Source: Candidatus Nitrosopumilus sp. (GTDB lineage Archaea > Thermoproteota > Nitrososphaeria > Nitrososphaerales > Nitrosopumilaceae). From it: a stretch of DNA of 64,000 nucleotides. The stretch spans positions 1-64,000 of the forward strand of contig JAJCXK010000048.1 in assembly GCA_029263475.1 (NCBI GenBank). The letters run 5' to 3'. The notes below the pieces were generated by a model. It saw only the letters and a list, made by a program, of their open reading frames with translations. It had not been told where the DNA came from and searched no databases. Each line of letters starts with the position of its first letter. Position 1 is the stretch's first letter. Of the stretch, positions 1 to 7,578 are shown in pieces. The translations under genes and the position numbers were made by a program.

Positions 1-413
1 CACAAGCAGAAAAAAGATGGACTGCATCCCATTATCTAAACTACATACCGCTACCAAATGGAAAGTTTGAGAAAAATCTTGAGAAAGTAGTTCCATGGAA
101 CATGATAGACGAGCTGGAAAAACATGGAATTGAAAACTGGATGAATGATCCTGATACTGCTGAACACACTGATGAAGGTTGGATGAACCCAAGCAAGATG
201 TGTTCTAAAATATTTTTAGAAGATGAAACAGAACATTATGTTTCAGCTAAATTTTATTCTGAACCAGAATTGAATATAACTGAAATTGTAATTGAAAATC
301 TGAAACCAGAAGAATGTCAGAAATGGATTTGGATTCCATATGAAATAAAATTTGAAAATGGTGACATGATATACGAATATGAGAAACTAATAGAAACTAC
401 AACTCACAATTAG
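1..413 (+). CDS. 3' part of an unrecognised gene (cut by window edge)
   Basis: An open frame runs in from the left edge (first whole codon at base 3) to a TAA at 411-413. The first in-frame ATG is at 102, but the frame is open and protein-like upstream of it, so the true start probably lies outside the window. The product is acidic and soluble, with Trp-rich patches and no membrane segment or metal motif. I do not recognise the family. It could be host or mobile DNA. Confidence 0.6.
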   Translation, partial: QAEKRWTASHYLNYIPLPNGKFEKNLEKVVPWNMIDELEKHGIENWMNDPDTAEHTDEGWMNPSKMCSKIFLEDETEHYVSAKFYSEPELNITEIVIENLKPEECQKWIWIPYEIKFENGDMIYEYEKLIETTTHN

Positions 414-507
414 AAAGAAATTATTTTGAAAATTAAATAAAGATTGTAAAAAAGACACTGCAATTTTCATATAATACGCGGCGATTCTAAGGTAAAATCA
501 GGCACAA

Positions 508-526
508 CAGTTCAGAAACTGAACTG
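508..526. repeat. perfect 8-bp hairpin in an intergenic region
   Basis: CAGTTCAG at 508-515 is followed by AAA and then CTGAACTG at 519-526. It lies between the partial gene and the small two-TM gene at 622. It is not followed by a long T-run on the + strand, so it could be an operator or RNA hairpin rather than a terminator. Confidence 0.6.
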
Positions 527-621
527 CTCTGTGAGTAGATTGAATCAACAACTGAACAAAATCATCCAAAAAAGTTAGGTCCCTTTCAAGTACTACGACC
601 CCCTTACACTATACGATTACA

Positions 622-843
622 ATGAGTACATACAACATACAGCAAAACGTCTCCGAGCAGACCAAAAGAAAACTCGGAGTAGTCGGACTGGCAGCCTTGC
701 CAGTAGCAGCAGCAATGTATTCCAGTGGAAGCATTGCAATAGAACAAGTACCACAAATCCTAACAAGCGGGATATTCCCAATTGGATTCACTGTGATGTC
801 TTGGGCAATAGCTGCAAAATTGGCATTGAAATTGAGAAAGTAG
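622..843 (+). CDS. small two-TM protein
   Basis: This 73-aa protein has two hydrophobic helices (about residues 18-40 and 46-68) and a basic C-terminus (KLALKLRK). An intergenic gap of about 200 bp precedes it, so it is probably a single transcription unit. Its size and layout resemble small archaeal virus membrane or coat proteins, but no homology can be claimed. The function is unknown. Confidence 0.55.
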   Translation: MSTYNIQQNVSEQTKRKLGVVGLAALPVAAAMYSSGSIAIEQVPQILTSGIFPIGFTVMSWAIAAKLALKLRK

Positions 844-1098
844 GAAAGTAGTAATTCCTTTTTCCAATCTTTTTCTATATTTTTATGATTATTTTTTATG
901 TAATCACAATAGAGTTGATGAAATAAGCTTATTCTGATGAATGTTGGGTTATCGATTTAGAGTAGTTTTTATTTTTTCTATTTGTTATCTATTTTACAAT
1001 CATAATACACATCATTAATACAATTATGATATAATTGGTAAGTACTACTAGTAACTTGATAATACATCCTATTTCAGGAATCAGGTATACTATTTTTC

Positions 1099-1353
1099 CT
1101 AGGCATTCTTCTTCTGTAATTGAAAAATATATTCTGAGAATTGATGATTGTTTGCGTTTCTTTGCATTCTGATGGTCTTGGAATCATCATCAATAATTGA
1201 GACTATGTGTACAATTATTTTGTTATGATCTGAAGACCTACCAAATACAAGGATGTCATTCATTTCAATATCTTCAAAAGATTTACGTCCTTGTACAATT
1301 ATGAAATCATATTTTTTCCAAAACAGGAACATGCTTCCACTTGTAGGATACAT
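1099..1353 (-). CDS. short signal peptidase I (S26)-like protein
   Basis: An 84-aa product with an S26-type pattern: SGSM near the N-terminus (family Ser motif), then NDILVFGR and KIIVHIV, matching the family's GD(I/V)V...(I/V)VHR blocks. It lacks the N-terminal membrane anchor of normal archaeal signal peptidases and is much shorter, so it may be a truncated or specialised relative. The TAG stop is in the sequence cctaggc at 1099. Family call moderate, activity unknown. Confidence 0.45.
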   Translation of the reverse strand: MYPTSGSMFLFWKKYDFIIVQGRKSFEDIEMNDILVFGRSSDHNKIIVHIVSIIDDDSKTIRMQRNANNHQFSEYIFQLQKKNA

Positions 1354-1436
1354 GTATCAATAAGGGTAAAGATTCAGATAACATAATTCTAATTTTTTGG
1401 TTCGATTAATTTTCGAATGATCTTGACTCTGTTAAA

Positions 1437-2099
1437 TTATGAGTCTATCGAATTATTCATTTCTTCATCTAAAAGTGTCATAACATTTTTCATAGTAACG
1501 CCATTTCCAAATGATGCATGCCTACATTTCTTATCATCAGGTTCAGATACCACAGCAACATGTTCAAAATCTTTCATTTCAGTGCATATTTCTGCACAAG
1601 ATCTTCCCATGTATACCTCACCTCTAATATGATCACACTCTGAATATTCTTTATCACATATACTACATTTTGAATGAACACTTGTAAATTTTGCACTAAC
1701 AAAAGTTACGGGAGGAAAAATGATTTTTTCAATATTGTTAAAATGATAAATGTAATTTTTCTGAAAATCTCCGCCCAGATCATATTCCCTATTTGTCCAA
1801 GAAGCATGATTCTGAGCAGTGATAAGATGATCCCATGCACTATCTGGCTTATTATCTTTCAAATCAATAAACAAACTTAATCCTTCAATGATTGACAAAC
1901 AACAATTTTCTATACTCAACCATTTACGAGACTCTTTCTCATTTTGCTGTTGAATAAATTCTTCTTTTTTACCTTTAATTTCTTTTAAAAGTGATTTCAT
2001 TTCAGTTGATTGTGTTTGAAAAATTGATCTGTCTCGTGCAATGTACAGATATTTCTGTTGTTTTTTTAAGAGTTCGATTGTTGCTTCCCCATCAATCAT
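1437..2099 (-). CDS. Cys/His zinc-type hypothetical protein
   Basis: A 220-aa product. The first half is helical and Lys/Glu rich (coiled-coil-like, residues 30-60). The second half holds C-x2-C-x6-C-x-H-x7-G-x-x-C (CSICDKEYSECDHIRGEVY and following Cys), which looks like a structural zinc site. No catalytic motif recognised. It lies immediately left of the repeat-rich noncoding stretch. Confidence 0.6.
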   Translation of the reverse strand: MIDGEATIELLKKQQKYLYIARDRSIFQTQSTEMKSLLKEIKGKKEEFIQQQNEKESRKWLSIENCCLSIIEGLSLFIDLKDNKPDSAWDHLITAQNHASWTNREYDLGGDFQKNYIYHFNNIEKIIFPPVTFVSAKFTSVHSKCSICDKEYSECDHIRGEVYMGRSCAEICTEMKDFEHVAVVSEPDDKKCRHASFGNGVTMKNVMTLLDEEMNNSIDS

Positions 2100-2495
2100 T
2101 CTTTATCATCTTTAATCATCCTTACAAAGTCTTTGTAGCCTTCAATTGGCCCTTCATATGAATATCTTTTAAAATAAAACTTTAAGCCTTTTTTACGCCT
2201 ACTATGACACAATAAACGTGACATAGGCTATGACATAAGGAATATTTCCAGTCCAGGAATCTCTATTCGTGCGTAACATCAGTGACAACGAATAGAGCAA
2301 TGTCAGTACTATAGGCGACAAAGAATAGAGCAACAGTAGAGCACCACGCAATACTAGGAGATATTTTTGCTACTATGACATTTTCATGCGTGATTATTGC
2401 ATCGTGTACTGATTGGTCGAGCATCAAAGAAACGTTTACGGCTACAAACTGATTTGTTGTAGCGACTGCAATGGATATTATTTTTTTTATCCTGT
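2100..2495. other. gene-free stretch with clustered short repeats (candidate origin or regulatory RNA)
   Basis: No convincing gene. CTATGACA occurs at 2202, 2228 and 2373. GAATAGAGCAA occurs at 2290 and 2323. CTCTATTCGT at 2261-2270 forms a 10-bp inverted repeat with ACGAATAGAG at 2288-2297 (17-nt loop). Clustered short repeats next to a repressor/integrase locus suggest a replication origin, an attachment/excision region or a structured RNA. Which one cannot be decided here. Confidence 0.4.
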
Positions 2496-2930
2496 TTAAT
2501 TCTGTCCAACTAAAATTTCATGCTTTTTTACAAAATCCCACAATTTCTTTTCTTGTAGACAAAATGATACATGTATGCAATTTGGACTTGAATCAAAATC
2601 ACATTTTATCGGTGAGTGTTTTTCAAAAATTAGGATTACATCCGAGTTTATTTTATTATCTTTGAGCACCACTCTATTTTCAGAAAAACTAACCAGTGAA
2701 ATAGATTCATAATCTACAGAGTCATATCTTGGCAATTCCACTATTTTTTTATTTTCATCATTACTTTTCTGTAAGTCCTTTTTGTTTAGAAATTCTCGCA
2801 TTAACATAACTAAGATGTCTTTTCCAGTCATGAATCCTTGATTTTGACCTTCTTCAGATTTTGCATATTCATCTAATCTATCATATAACCTTCTGGGAAC
2901 ACTGGGAGATGCCCAAGTCTTATCTGCCAT
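2496..2930 (-). CDS. RHH-type DNA-binding protein with C-terminal zinc motif (probable repressor of the left element)
   Basis: A 144-aa product. The N-terminus (ASPSVPRRLYDRLDEYAKS, then a helical segment ending MLMREFL) fits a ribbon-helix-helix DNA-binding domain. The C-terminus has C-x7-C-x-H-x3-C (SPNCIHVSFC) followed by a Lys-rich helix. The + strand protein at 56723 has the same overall architecture. It is divergent from the gene at 3041 across a 110-bp region full of TTACGTA boxes, the usual layout of a lysogeny switch. Repressor role inferred. Confidence 0.55.
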   Translation of the reverse strand: MADKTWASPSVPRRLYDRLDEYAKSEEGQNQGFMTGKDILVMLMREFLNKKDLQKSNDENKKIVELPRYDSVDYESISLVSFSENRVVLKDNKINSDVILIFEKHSPIKCDFDSSPNCIHVSFCLQEKKLWDFVKKHEILVGQN

Positions 2931-2937
2931 CTACTTA

Positions 2938-3041
2938 GGTTTACGTATTTTTAAATAAAAAAGTTACGTAAATTTTGTTGACCCTTGATTTAACGTAGAT
3001 TTACGTAATCTATATTAAGAGATATTACGTAGTTTTACGTA
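2938..3041. promoter_or_regulatory. TTACGTA operator array in the divergent promoter region
   Basis: Exact TTACGTA boxes start at 2941, 2964, 3001, 3025 and 3035, with a variant TAACGTA at 2991. Two are full TTACGTAA palindromes (2964, 3001). The spacings of 10, 24 and 10 bp (2991-3001-3025-3035) keep boxes near the same DNA face. The last box runs into the ATG at 3041, so binding would block rightward transcription or initiation. Confidence 0.7.
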
Positions 3042-3238
3042 TGACAGTAAGAAAAGTTGGGCCGTTGAACGCAAGAACAAAATCAATTGAAAAATTTGGA
3101 TTTATTCGAAATGAAAAATCATTAAAACATCTAAACAACTTAGATTTACTAGATTTTATCTTTGATAAATTCATTCAGATTGAAAATATACCTATTCCAA
3201 AACCATCTAAAAAATTACTGGAGCTCATCCAAAATTGA
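3041..3238 (+). CDS. small protein preceding the integrase
   Basis: A 65-aa basic protein whose ATG lies at the edge of the last TTACGTA box, implying a very short or absent leader. Its TGA overlaps the TTG start of the integrase (TTGA), so the two are probably co-translated. No recognised domain. An excisionase or regulator role is possible from position only. Confidence 0.55.
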   Translation: MTVRKVGPLNARTKSIEKFGFIRNEKSLKHLNNLDLLDFIFDKFIQIENIPIPKPSKKLLELIQN

Positions 3239-4632
3239 GCCATCAAGTTCTCACACCTCCACAAGAATACAAAGTCAAGAGACAACGCCAAAGAATCAAC
3301 GGCAAAAAAATATCCAAAGAAGACCTCATCAAACAGGCAATCTATTTTCTCAAAGGCGATGAAGTAAAGCATCAGGAAGCGTTGGGAGTTACCGCAATCG
3401 GTAAAAAGATGAACAGGACACCAAAACAAATCTACAGATATCTTGATCAGGGAGTAGTTGACGGACTCTTAACAAAAGATGAAAATGGAAAATATGTAAT
3501 TCCGCAACAGGCAACGGATGCCGCAAATTACAAAAGATTTGAATCAAATCATCCAATCACAAAAGACTCACTGGTCGATGAATGGAAGACGGACTTGCTT
3601 ACAAGAAAAGGAGGCCAAAAAGTAGAGTCATACGGCACTAGAATAAGTTCACTTGAAACTGTCTGCAATACAATGCACAAGACACCAAGACAACTTTTGG
3701 AGATGAATCAAAAAGAAATCGAATCCATGATGAAGGATTTTGCATTTCTACTCAAAGAAGGAAAGGCCGACATTCGACCAATGGCTGACAGAATTCCTAC
3801 ACTTTTAGATAAAATTGAGGCAATCACACAGCAGAGAAACTTTAATCCTGAACTTTTGGAAATCATAAAAACAAAACTTGATGATTGGAAAAGGGGAAAC
3901 GAGGACAAGGCAAAAACACTCTACATCATAGTACAGGGATTAAGAGATTATCTAGGATTTTATGGCATCACTTGGGCTCGTGGAAAAGGCGGCATCATGT
4001 CTCAAAAGGTGCCAGGACATGCACAATATGGAGATGTAAGACTAACTGATGATGATTTGGAGAGGGCAAATAGTTACATCATTTCAAGATGGGGTTTAGA
4101 CTCTGATGCGTACAGATGGTTTTGGATTGGAATAGAATCCTGTGCTAGAGTCAGTGCATTAAACGGCATGACTTTGGAATATGTAAAACATGAGACTACA
4201 ACAACAACTACCTACATTATGGATGCAATCGAAACCAAAACCCGACAGATTAGAGGGGGTAAATGGACAAAATACATCACAAGGCCTCAGACACAAGAAA
4301 GCATTGATTTATTGAAAAATCGTGGCGGCTTTAAAATCTGTGATACTCAAATCAAAAAGAAGACTGAGATAGAAGCAGATTTGAGCCTTGCAATGATTGA
4401 AATCTATCTCTACTTGGGAAAGACTCATCATTATTTTTACACTCACACAAATCACGTAATGAGGCACATTGGTGCTCACTACTGGCTAGCAAAGGGAAAT
4501 TATCAGAACCACGTCATAGTGGCCAAGATTGGCGGCTGGAATACCATCGATGAAATGATTAAATCCTATGGTGAGTTGCCACCTGAAAAAGTGATTGAGG
4601 CCGTTGAGAATATGGGAGTTGCAACAGCATAA
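3235..4632 (+). CDS. tyrosine recombinase (integrase) of the left element
   Basis: A 465-aa product. Residues 45-85 look like a helix-turn-helix (GVTAIGKKMNRTPKQIYRYL). The C-terminal half carries the tyrosine recombinase set: Arg305 (ESCARVSALNG), H407-x2-R410 (HVMRH), a Trp at the His/Trp position (W435, IGGWN) and the nucleophile Tyr445 (KSYGE). It is a cut-and-paste site-specific recombinase acting on attachment sites. The TTG start overlaps the previous TGA, and the stop overlaps the next ATG (TAATG). It is unrelated in length and detail to the integrase at 58925. Confidence 0.8.
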   Translation: MSHQVLTPPQEYKVKRQRQRINGKKISKEDLIKQAIYFLKGDEVKHQEALGVTAIGKKMNRTPKQIYRYLDQGVVDGLLTKDENGKYVIPQQATDAANYKRFESNHPITKDSLVDEWKTDLLTRKGGQKVESYGTRISSLETVCNTMHKTPRQLLEMNQKEIESMMKDFAFLLKEGKADIRPMADRIPTLLDKIEAITQQRNFNPELLEIIKTKLDDWKRGNEDKAKTLYIIVQGLRDYLGFYGITWARGKGGIMSQKVPGHAQYGDVRLTDDDLERANSYIISRWGLDSDAYRWFWIGIESCARVSALNGMTLEYVKHETTTTTTYIMDAIETKTRQIRGGKWTKYITRPQTQESIDLLKNRGGFKICDTQIKKKTEIEADLSLAMIEIYLYLGKTHHYFYTHTNHVMRHIGAHYWLAKGNYQNHVIVAKIGGWNTIDEMIKSYGELPPEKVIEAVENMGVATA

Positions 4633-5117
4633 TGACTAGTAAACAAAATCGAAGACAATTTCACTTTAATGTCTACGAAGATAATCTGAAAAACTTTTTG
4701 GATGAAATGACTACAAACGAAAAATTCTCAGATTGGGCAAGACAGGTTTTTGATGATCTCAGAACCGGGAAACTTTCCTATAATCAAGAAACTACGATTA
4801 GTGCAGAATTGGAATACAAATTACTCAGAAACAAAAACTATGTGAAAAAGAATCTGCATCTTGACATCAAAAACAGAATTAGCCTAGTTCACGAACTCAA
4901 ATACTCTCCAATGGAGGCCGCAGAAATCGCAAGCGGAAAAAAATCAATTGATGAGGAGGAAAACAGAGTAGTTTGTTTTGAATGTGATTGGAAATTAGAC
5001 TACAAGCCAAACGATATCTCAGTTGAGGTTGACCATCTGGTGCGACATATCAGAGAAGAGCATAATCGAAGTCCAACAGACCAAGAGCAGAAGCAATTAT
5101 TGGAGTTGACGAATTGA
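4632..5117 (+). CDS. C-terminal zinc-finger protein
   Basis: A 161-aa product. The N-terminal 100 residues are helical and charged. The C-terminus has a C2H2-like finger (CFECDW near residue 115, then HLVRHIREEH). Probably DNA- or RNA-binding. It overlaps the integrase by one base and the next gene by a TTGA overlap. Early-gene position; function unknown. Confidence 0.6.
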   Translation: MTSKQNRRQFHFNVYEDNLKNFLDEMTTNEKFSDWARQVFDDLRTGKLSYNQETTISAELEYKLLRNKNYVKKNLHLDIKNRISLVHELKYSPMEAAEIASGKKSIDEEENRVVCFECDWKLDYKPNDISVEVDHLVRHIREEHNRSPTDQEQKQLLELTN

Positions 5118-5302
5118 GTTTTCCCGATTCTAGAACCAAATCCGAAGACAGTCAATATTGTAAAGATTGCAATGCTGATTTGTTTAATGTTAATGAATTG
5201 GGCGGCATGCTGTGTCCAAAATGTGACAAATATCATTGTCAAATCTGTCATGGAAATACGCATCATCAACACACCGTTGATTTTTGGAGTGATGAAAATT
5301 GA
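5114..5302 (+). CDS. B-box-like zinc micro-protein
   Basis: A 62-aa product with ordered pairs C-x2-C, C-x2-C, C-x2-C and a terminal THHQH/FWSDE. The protein at 46556-46741 in the other element has the same Cys/His order and the same ending (FW.SDE), so the two are homologous. TTG start in a TTGA overlap. Probable protein- or nucleic-acid-binding adaptor. Confidence 0.6.
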   Translation: MSFPDSRTKSEDSQYCKDCNADLFNVNELGGMLCPKCDKYHCQICHGNTHHQHTVDFWSDEN

Positions 5303-5406
5303 GTTTTCCAATTCCGTTTAACGTCTATCCTGACGGTGAGCCTGATGAGAACTATGAGGATGGTTCAGAAGAACTGGAACAGTACGGAGAATTCGAAGAG
5401 GAATAA
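5299..5406 (+). CDS. acidic micro-protein (35 aa)
   Basis: TTG start in a TTGA overlap. The product begins LSFPIPFNVYPDGEP and ends in a Glu-rich tail, so it is strongly acidic. Supported only by its tight fit between its neighbours. DNA-mimic behaviour would be speculation. Confidence 0.4.
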   Translation: MSFPIPFNVYPDGEPDENYEDGSEELEQYGEFEEE

Positions 5407-5408
5407 TT

Positions 5409-5543
5409 TTGGCAAAAGTTGTAAAGACTCCAAAAGGCTGGAAGGTCGTTCACTCTACTAACGGAATGACTCTTGCATGGGCCAAGACCAGGGCAGAAGC
5501 CGAGGCCAAAGCAAAGGAAATCAGAAGGAGAAACCAGAGATGA
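5409..5543 (+). CDS. small basic protein (44 aa)
   Basis: TTG start 2 bases after the previous stop. The product has a small beta-like N-terminus (KTPKGWKVVHSTNGM) and a basic helical tail (RAEAEAKAKEIRRRNQR). Its TGA overlaps the next ATG (ATGA). Unknown; possibly nucleic-acid-binding. Confidence 0.45.
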   Translation: MAKVVKTPKGWKVVHSTNGMTLAWAKTRAEAEAKAKEIRRRNQR

Positions 5544-5752
5544 ACGGAAAAAAGCCCTGTATTGGAGCCTGTCAGCATCTAAAGACACCGAGAAGAGTCA
5601 ACGAATCACCCTATGATTTGGGATTTGGATACTGTAGAACATGCAAGGAATATCTGCAATCAGAGTATCTTTGTCCATGTTGCAGTAACCGTCTGAGATT
5701 CAATCCCAAGAACAAGAACAGACGAAAGGAGATTCTAGTTGTCCAAGTATAA
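5540..5752 (+). CDS. zinc micro-protein of the CPCC type
   Basis: A 70-aa product, start chosen at the ATGA overlap. Cys pattern C-x3-C-x2-H, C-x2-C and CPCC followed by NRLRFNP. The same pattern (GICHQY, CSVC, CPCC, LLRTKP) occurs in the protein at 17716-17934, so the two are paralogues. Role unknown. Confidence 0.6.
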   Translation: MNGKKPCIGACQHLKTPRRVNESPYDLGFGYCRTCKEYLQSEYLCPCCSNRLRFNPKNKNRRKEILVVQV

Positions 5753-5987
5753 GAAAATCAACCGTACTGATTTCACCTTGCCATTTGACGATGGTAAACA
5801 GCAGGCTGATTTGCGTGTATTTCCTCCGCAACCTGATACCCGATACAAGGGAAGGTGTAACAAATGTGATTTTGAATTTTACAGTGACAGTCTACCAAAG
5901 ACAAAGTCATCATGCATAAATCATGACATGCAGGAGATGAGCCACATAACGAGTATCATTTTTCTAAAGGGAGTTGCAGTATTCTAA
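5739..5987 (+). CDS. zinc-ribbon-type small protein
   Basis: An 82-aa product from a TTG start, overlapping the previous gene by 14 bases. One C-x2-C (GRCNKCDFEF) and a later C/H pair (SSCINHDM) make a probable zinc site. Part of the early micro-protein operon. Confidence 0.5.
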   Translation: MSKYKKINRTDFTLPFDDGKQQADLRVFPPQPDTRYKGRCNKCDFEFYSDSLPKTKSSCINHDMQEMSHITSIIFLKGVAVF

Positions 5988-5988
5988 A

Positions 5989-6105
5989 TTGATTCCTGAA
6001 ACTTTTCTTGAAAATGTGTTACAGTGTCCAAACTGCAAAAGTCATGCTGATGTCTTTTGTGATATTCATCTAACTCAATTCAGGGAGCATCAAAGAATTG
6101 AATGA
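5989..6105 (+). CDS. zinc micro-protein (38 aa)
   Basis: TTG start one base after the previous TAA. Contains C-x2-C (LQCPNCKSH) and CDIH, a compact zinc-binding arrangement. No family assignment possible. Confidence 0.4.
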   Translation: MIPETFLENVLQCPNCKSHADVFCDIHLTQFREHQRIE

Positions 6106-6124
6106 GCCTTTCTCAAATCAGATA

Positions 6125-6247
6125 ATGAAAAAGAAATGCCTCAAATGCCGTTGTGAGTTTTTCACTCATTACGATAACAAGCCGATTTGCGGTTCATGTG
6201 ATGCTGAAAATACCAACACGAAAGTGATTAGGAGTTGGGAAAATTGA
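6125..6247 (+). CDS. zinc-ribbon micro-protein (40 aa)
   Basis: ATG start. Two Cys pairs (CLKCRC and CGSC) separated by 12 residues make a minimal zinc ribbon. The TGA overlaps the TTG at 6244. Probably nucleic-acid or protein binding. Confidence 0.5.
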   Translation: MKKKCLKCRCEFFTHYDNKPICGSCDAENTNTKVIRSWEN

Positions 6248-6435
6248 AAAGTTTTTGGACTGTTGATGGGACTTACAAGATTCAGCATACAGAAGAAGAG
6301 ATTTTGGCATATCTGAATATCTCTAGAGAATTGGGTTTGTGTGATCATGTAAGATTTGAAAGTGATACCGGGATAATCTACAAGATTACAAAACAGCAGA
6401 AGACGAGCATCGAATACGATAGAGTGATGAAATGA
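6244..6435 (+). CDS. small hypothetical protein
   Basis: TTG start chosen at 6244 because it overlaps the previous TGA as TTGA; an alternative in-frame TTG is at 6235. The 63-aa mixed alpha/beta product has no metal motif. Its stop overlaps the next ATG (ATGA). Unknown. Confidence 0.5.
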   Translation: MKSFWTVDGTYKIQHTEEEILAYLNISRELGLCDHVRFESDTGIIYKITKQQKTSIEYDRVMK

Positions 6436-6542
6436 AAAACGTCTGTCCAAACTGTCATCTTGATATGGATTGGCATAATGCAAATGATGAGATAATATGC
6501 AGATACGAACTTGATAGAAAACTTTTGAGAATGAAAAAATGA
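6432..6542 (+). CDS. micro-protein with one CxxC (36 aa)
   Basis: ATGA overlap with the previous gene. Starts MKNVCPNCHLDMDWHN, giving C-x2-C-H plus a later His and Cys, so a small zinc site is plausible. Overlaps the next ATG. Confidence 0.4.
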   Translation: MKNVCPNCHLDMDWHNANDEIICRYELDRKLLRMKK

Positions 6543-6631
6543 ATCGAGATAATCGACTTGCATTAATTGAAAATGGAAAAATTACAGAATGGGGTAAAGT
6601 TATTGCTGAATTATTGGTGAGGCATAATTGA
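6539..6631 (+). CDS. micro-protein (30 aa)
   Basis: ATGA overlap with the gene before and TTGA overlap with the gene after. Supported only by this tight coupling. No motif. Confidence 0.3.
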   Translation: MNRDNRLALIENGKITEWGKVIAELLVRHN

Positions 6632-6783
6632 ACAATTTCATCGTTCAAAACATTTGTCTTCGATGCGGATTCATAAATAATACTCCACTGGCTTTGACAA
6701 ATCCAAATGATGATGCAACTTACAGATGTGACAACTGTAAATTTATAATTTTTACCTCATGGATGGAGAAAGAACTTGAGTAA
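6628..6783 (+). CDS. zinc-ribbon micro-protein (51 aa)
   Basis: TTG start in TTGA. C-x2-C (CLRCGF) and C-x2-C (CDNCKF) 22 residues apart form a standard zinc ribbon. Member of the early cluster. Confidence 0.5.
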   Translation: MNNFIVQNICLRCGFINNTPLALTNPNDDATYRCDNCKFIIFTSWMEKELE

Positions 6784-6937
6784 TTTCAAAGACGATGGCG
6801 AATATTGGACACTGAAAGGAAGAATCCACCATAAAGATGGTGGAAAATATAGGATATCCATCAAGAAAGATTCGAATATCGTTTCCAAATCTCAACTGAG
6901 AAAGCCTGGTGTACAAGATCATAGAGGGGCTACCTAA
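6776..6937 (+). CDS. small basic hypothetical protein (53 aa)
   Basis: TTG start overlapping the previous gene by 8 bases. The product is beta-rich and basic (WTLKGRIHHKDGGKYRISIK), which would suit a small nucleic-acid-binding fold. No family recognised. Confidence 0.4.
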   Translation: MSNFKDDGEYWTLKGRIHHKDGGKYRISIKKDSNIVSKSQLRKPGVQDHRGAT

Positions 6938-6938
6938 A

Positions 6939-7091
6939 ATGGATATTTCAAAACTTGATGAGATTAGGGAAATCATTCACAATGAAAATTCAAAACCTGA
7001 TGAATTCGGAATTTATGATTGTGGATGCATGATTAATTTTCTAATTCAAGGAATCTGTTCTAAACATTTCAAGAGGTACTTTGTAAATTGA
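6939..7091 (+). CDS. small Cys-containing protein (50 aa)
   Basis: ATG two bases after the previous stop is preferred over an upstream in-frame GTG at 6909. Contains CGC and C-x2-H (GICSKHF). Stop overlaps the next TTG as TTGA. Confidence 0.45.
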   Translation: MDISKLDEIREIIHNENSKPDEFGIYDCGCMINFLIQGICSKHFKRYFVN

Positions 7092-7204
7092 AATGCCAAA
7101 TCAATTGCGGAAATGAGGCAACCCAACAACTTTCAAACGAAAGCGGTTTGTTTGTCTGCTATGGATGTAGCATAATTCAAAGAGAGGTTTCATATCCTGA
7201 ATGA
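7088..7204 (+). CDS. zinc micro-protein (38 aa)
   Basis: TTG start in TTGA. Begins LKCQINCGNEA and later has VCYGCSI, giving C-x3-C and C-x2-C. Probable zinc ribbon at the end of the early block. Confidence 0.4.
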   Translation: MKCQINCGNEATQQLSNESGLFVCYGCSIIQREVSYPE

Positions 7205-7328
7205 TTATGATTTCAATTACGATGCACAGAGATATCTGCAAAATGACAAACGCGGTTTCTATTATGATGTAGACTTTTGGAAAGAAATTATTTACATTGC
7301 AAGGAGAAAATACAGAACAATAAATTAA
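7197..7328 (+). CDS. possible last early gene, non-standard start
   Basis: An open frame of about 43 codons, aromatic-rich (NDYDFNYDAQRYLQ), ends at TAA 7326-7328 just before the repeated promoter. There is no ATG, GTG or TTG at the right place. CTG at 7197 is the best candidate, so this may not be translated. Confidence 0.25.
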   Translation: MNDYDFNYDAQRYLQNDKRGFYYDVDFWKEIIYIARRKYRTIN

Positions 7329-7350
7329 TACCGTTGCATAATTACCAGAA
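7328..7350 (+). promoter_or_regulatory. repeated late promoter, copy 1
   Basis: A 23-bp sequence with core TTGCATAATTACC, identical to 16157-16179. It lies 19 bp before the ATG at 7370, so its AT-rich centre is about 30 bp from the start codon. That is the spacing expected for an archaeal TATA region driving a leaderless mRNA. Separates the early micro-protein block from the late virion block. Confidence 0.6.
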
Positions 7351-7369
7351 TTCTTCTATCTAATTTACA

Positions 7370-7576
7370 ATGGAAGATGATTCAAATGTAAATTTAGAAA
7401 ATAAACCAAAAGGAAAAAAAGAACCAAAATTTGCACCTCAATACGAAGTAGTTGAGGGCTTTGTTAGATACTGTCCTGTGTGTGGCCGTTCATGGCAAAA
7501 TGCAGGGGATACGGCAGAAGAAATTACTTGCGGTTGGGAAGACTGTCAAGCAGAGTTTAAGGTATTGAAAATCTAG
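7370..7576 (+). CDS. zinc-ribbon protein, first gene of late block
   Basis: A 68-aa product: Lys-rich N-terminus, then C-x2-C (CPVCGR) and CGWEDC, a two-knuckle ribbon. Directly downstream of the repeated promoter. Could be a late regulator or a virion accessory protein. Confidence 0.55.
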   Translation: MEDDSNVNLENKPKGKKEPKFAPQYEVVEGFVRYCPVCGRSWQNAGDTAEEITCGWEDCQAEFKVLKI

Positions 7577-7578
7577 AA

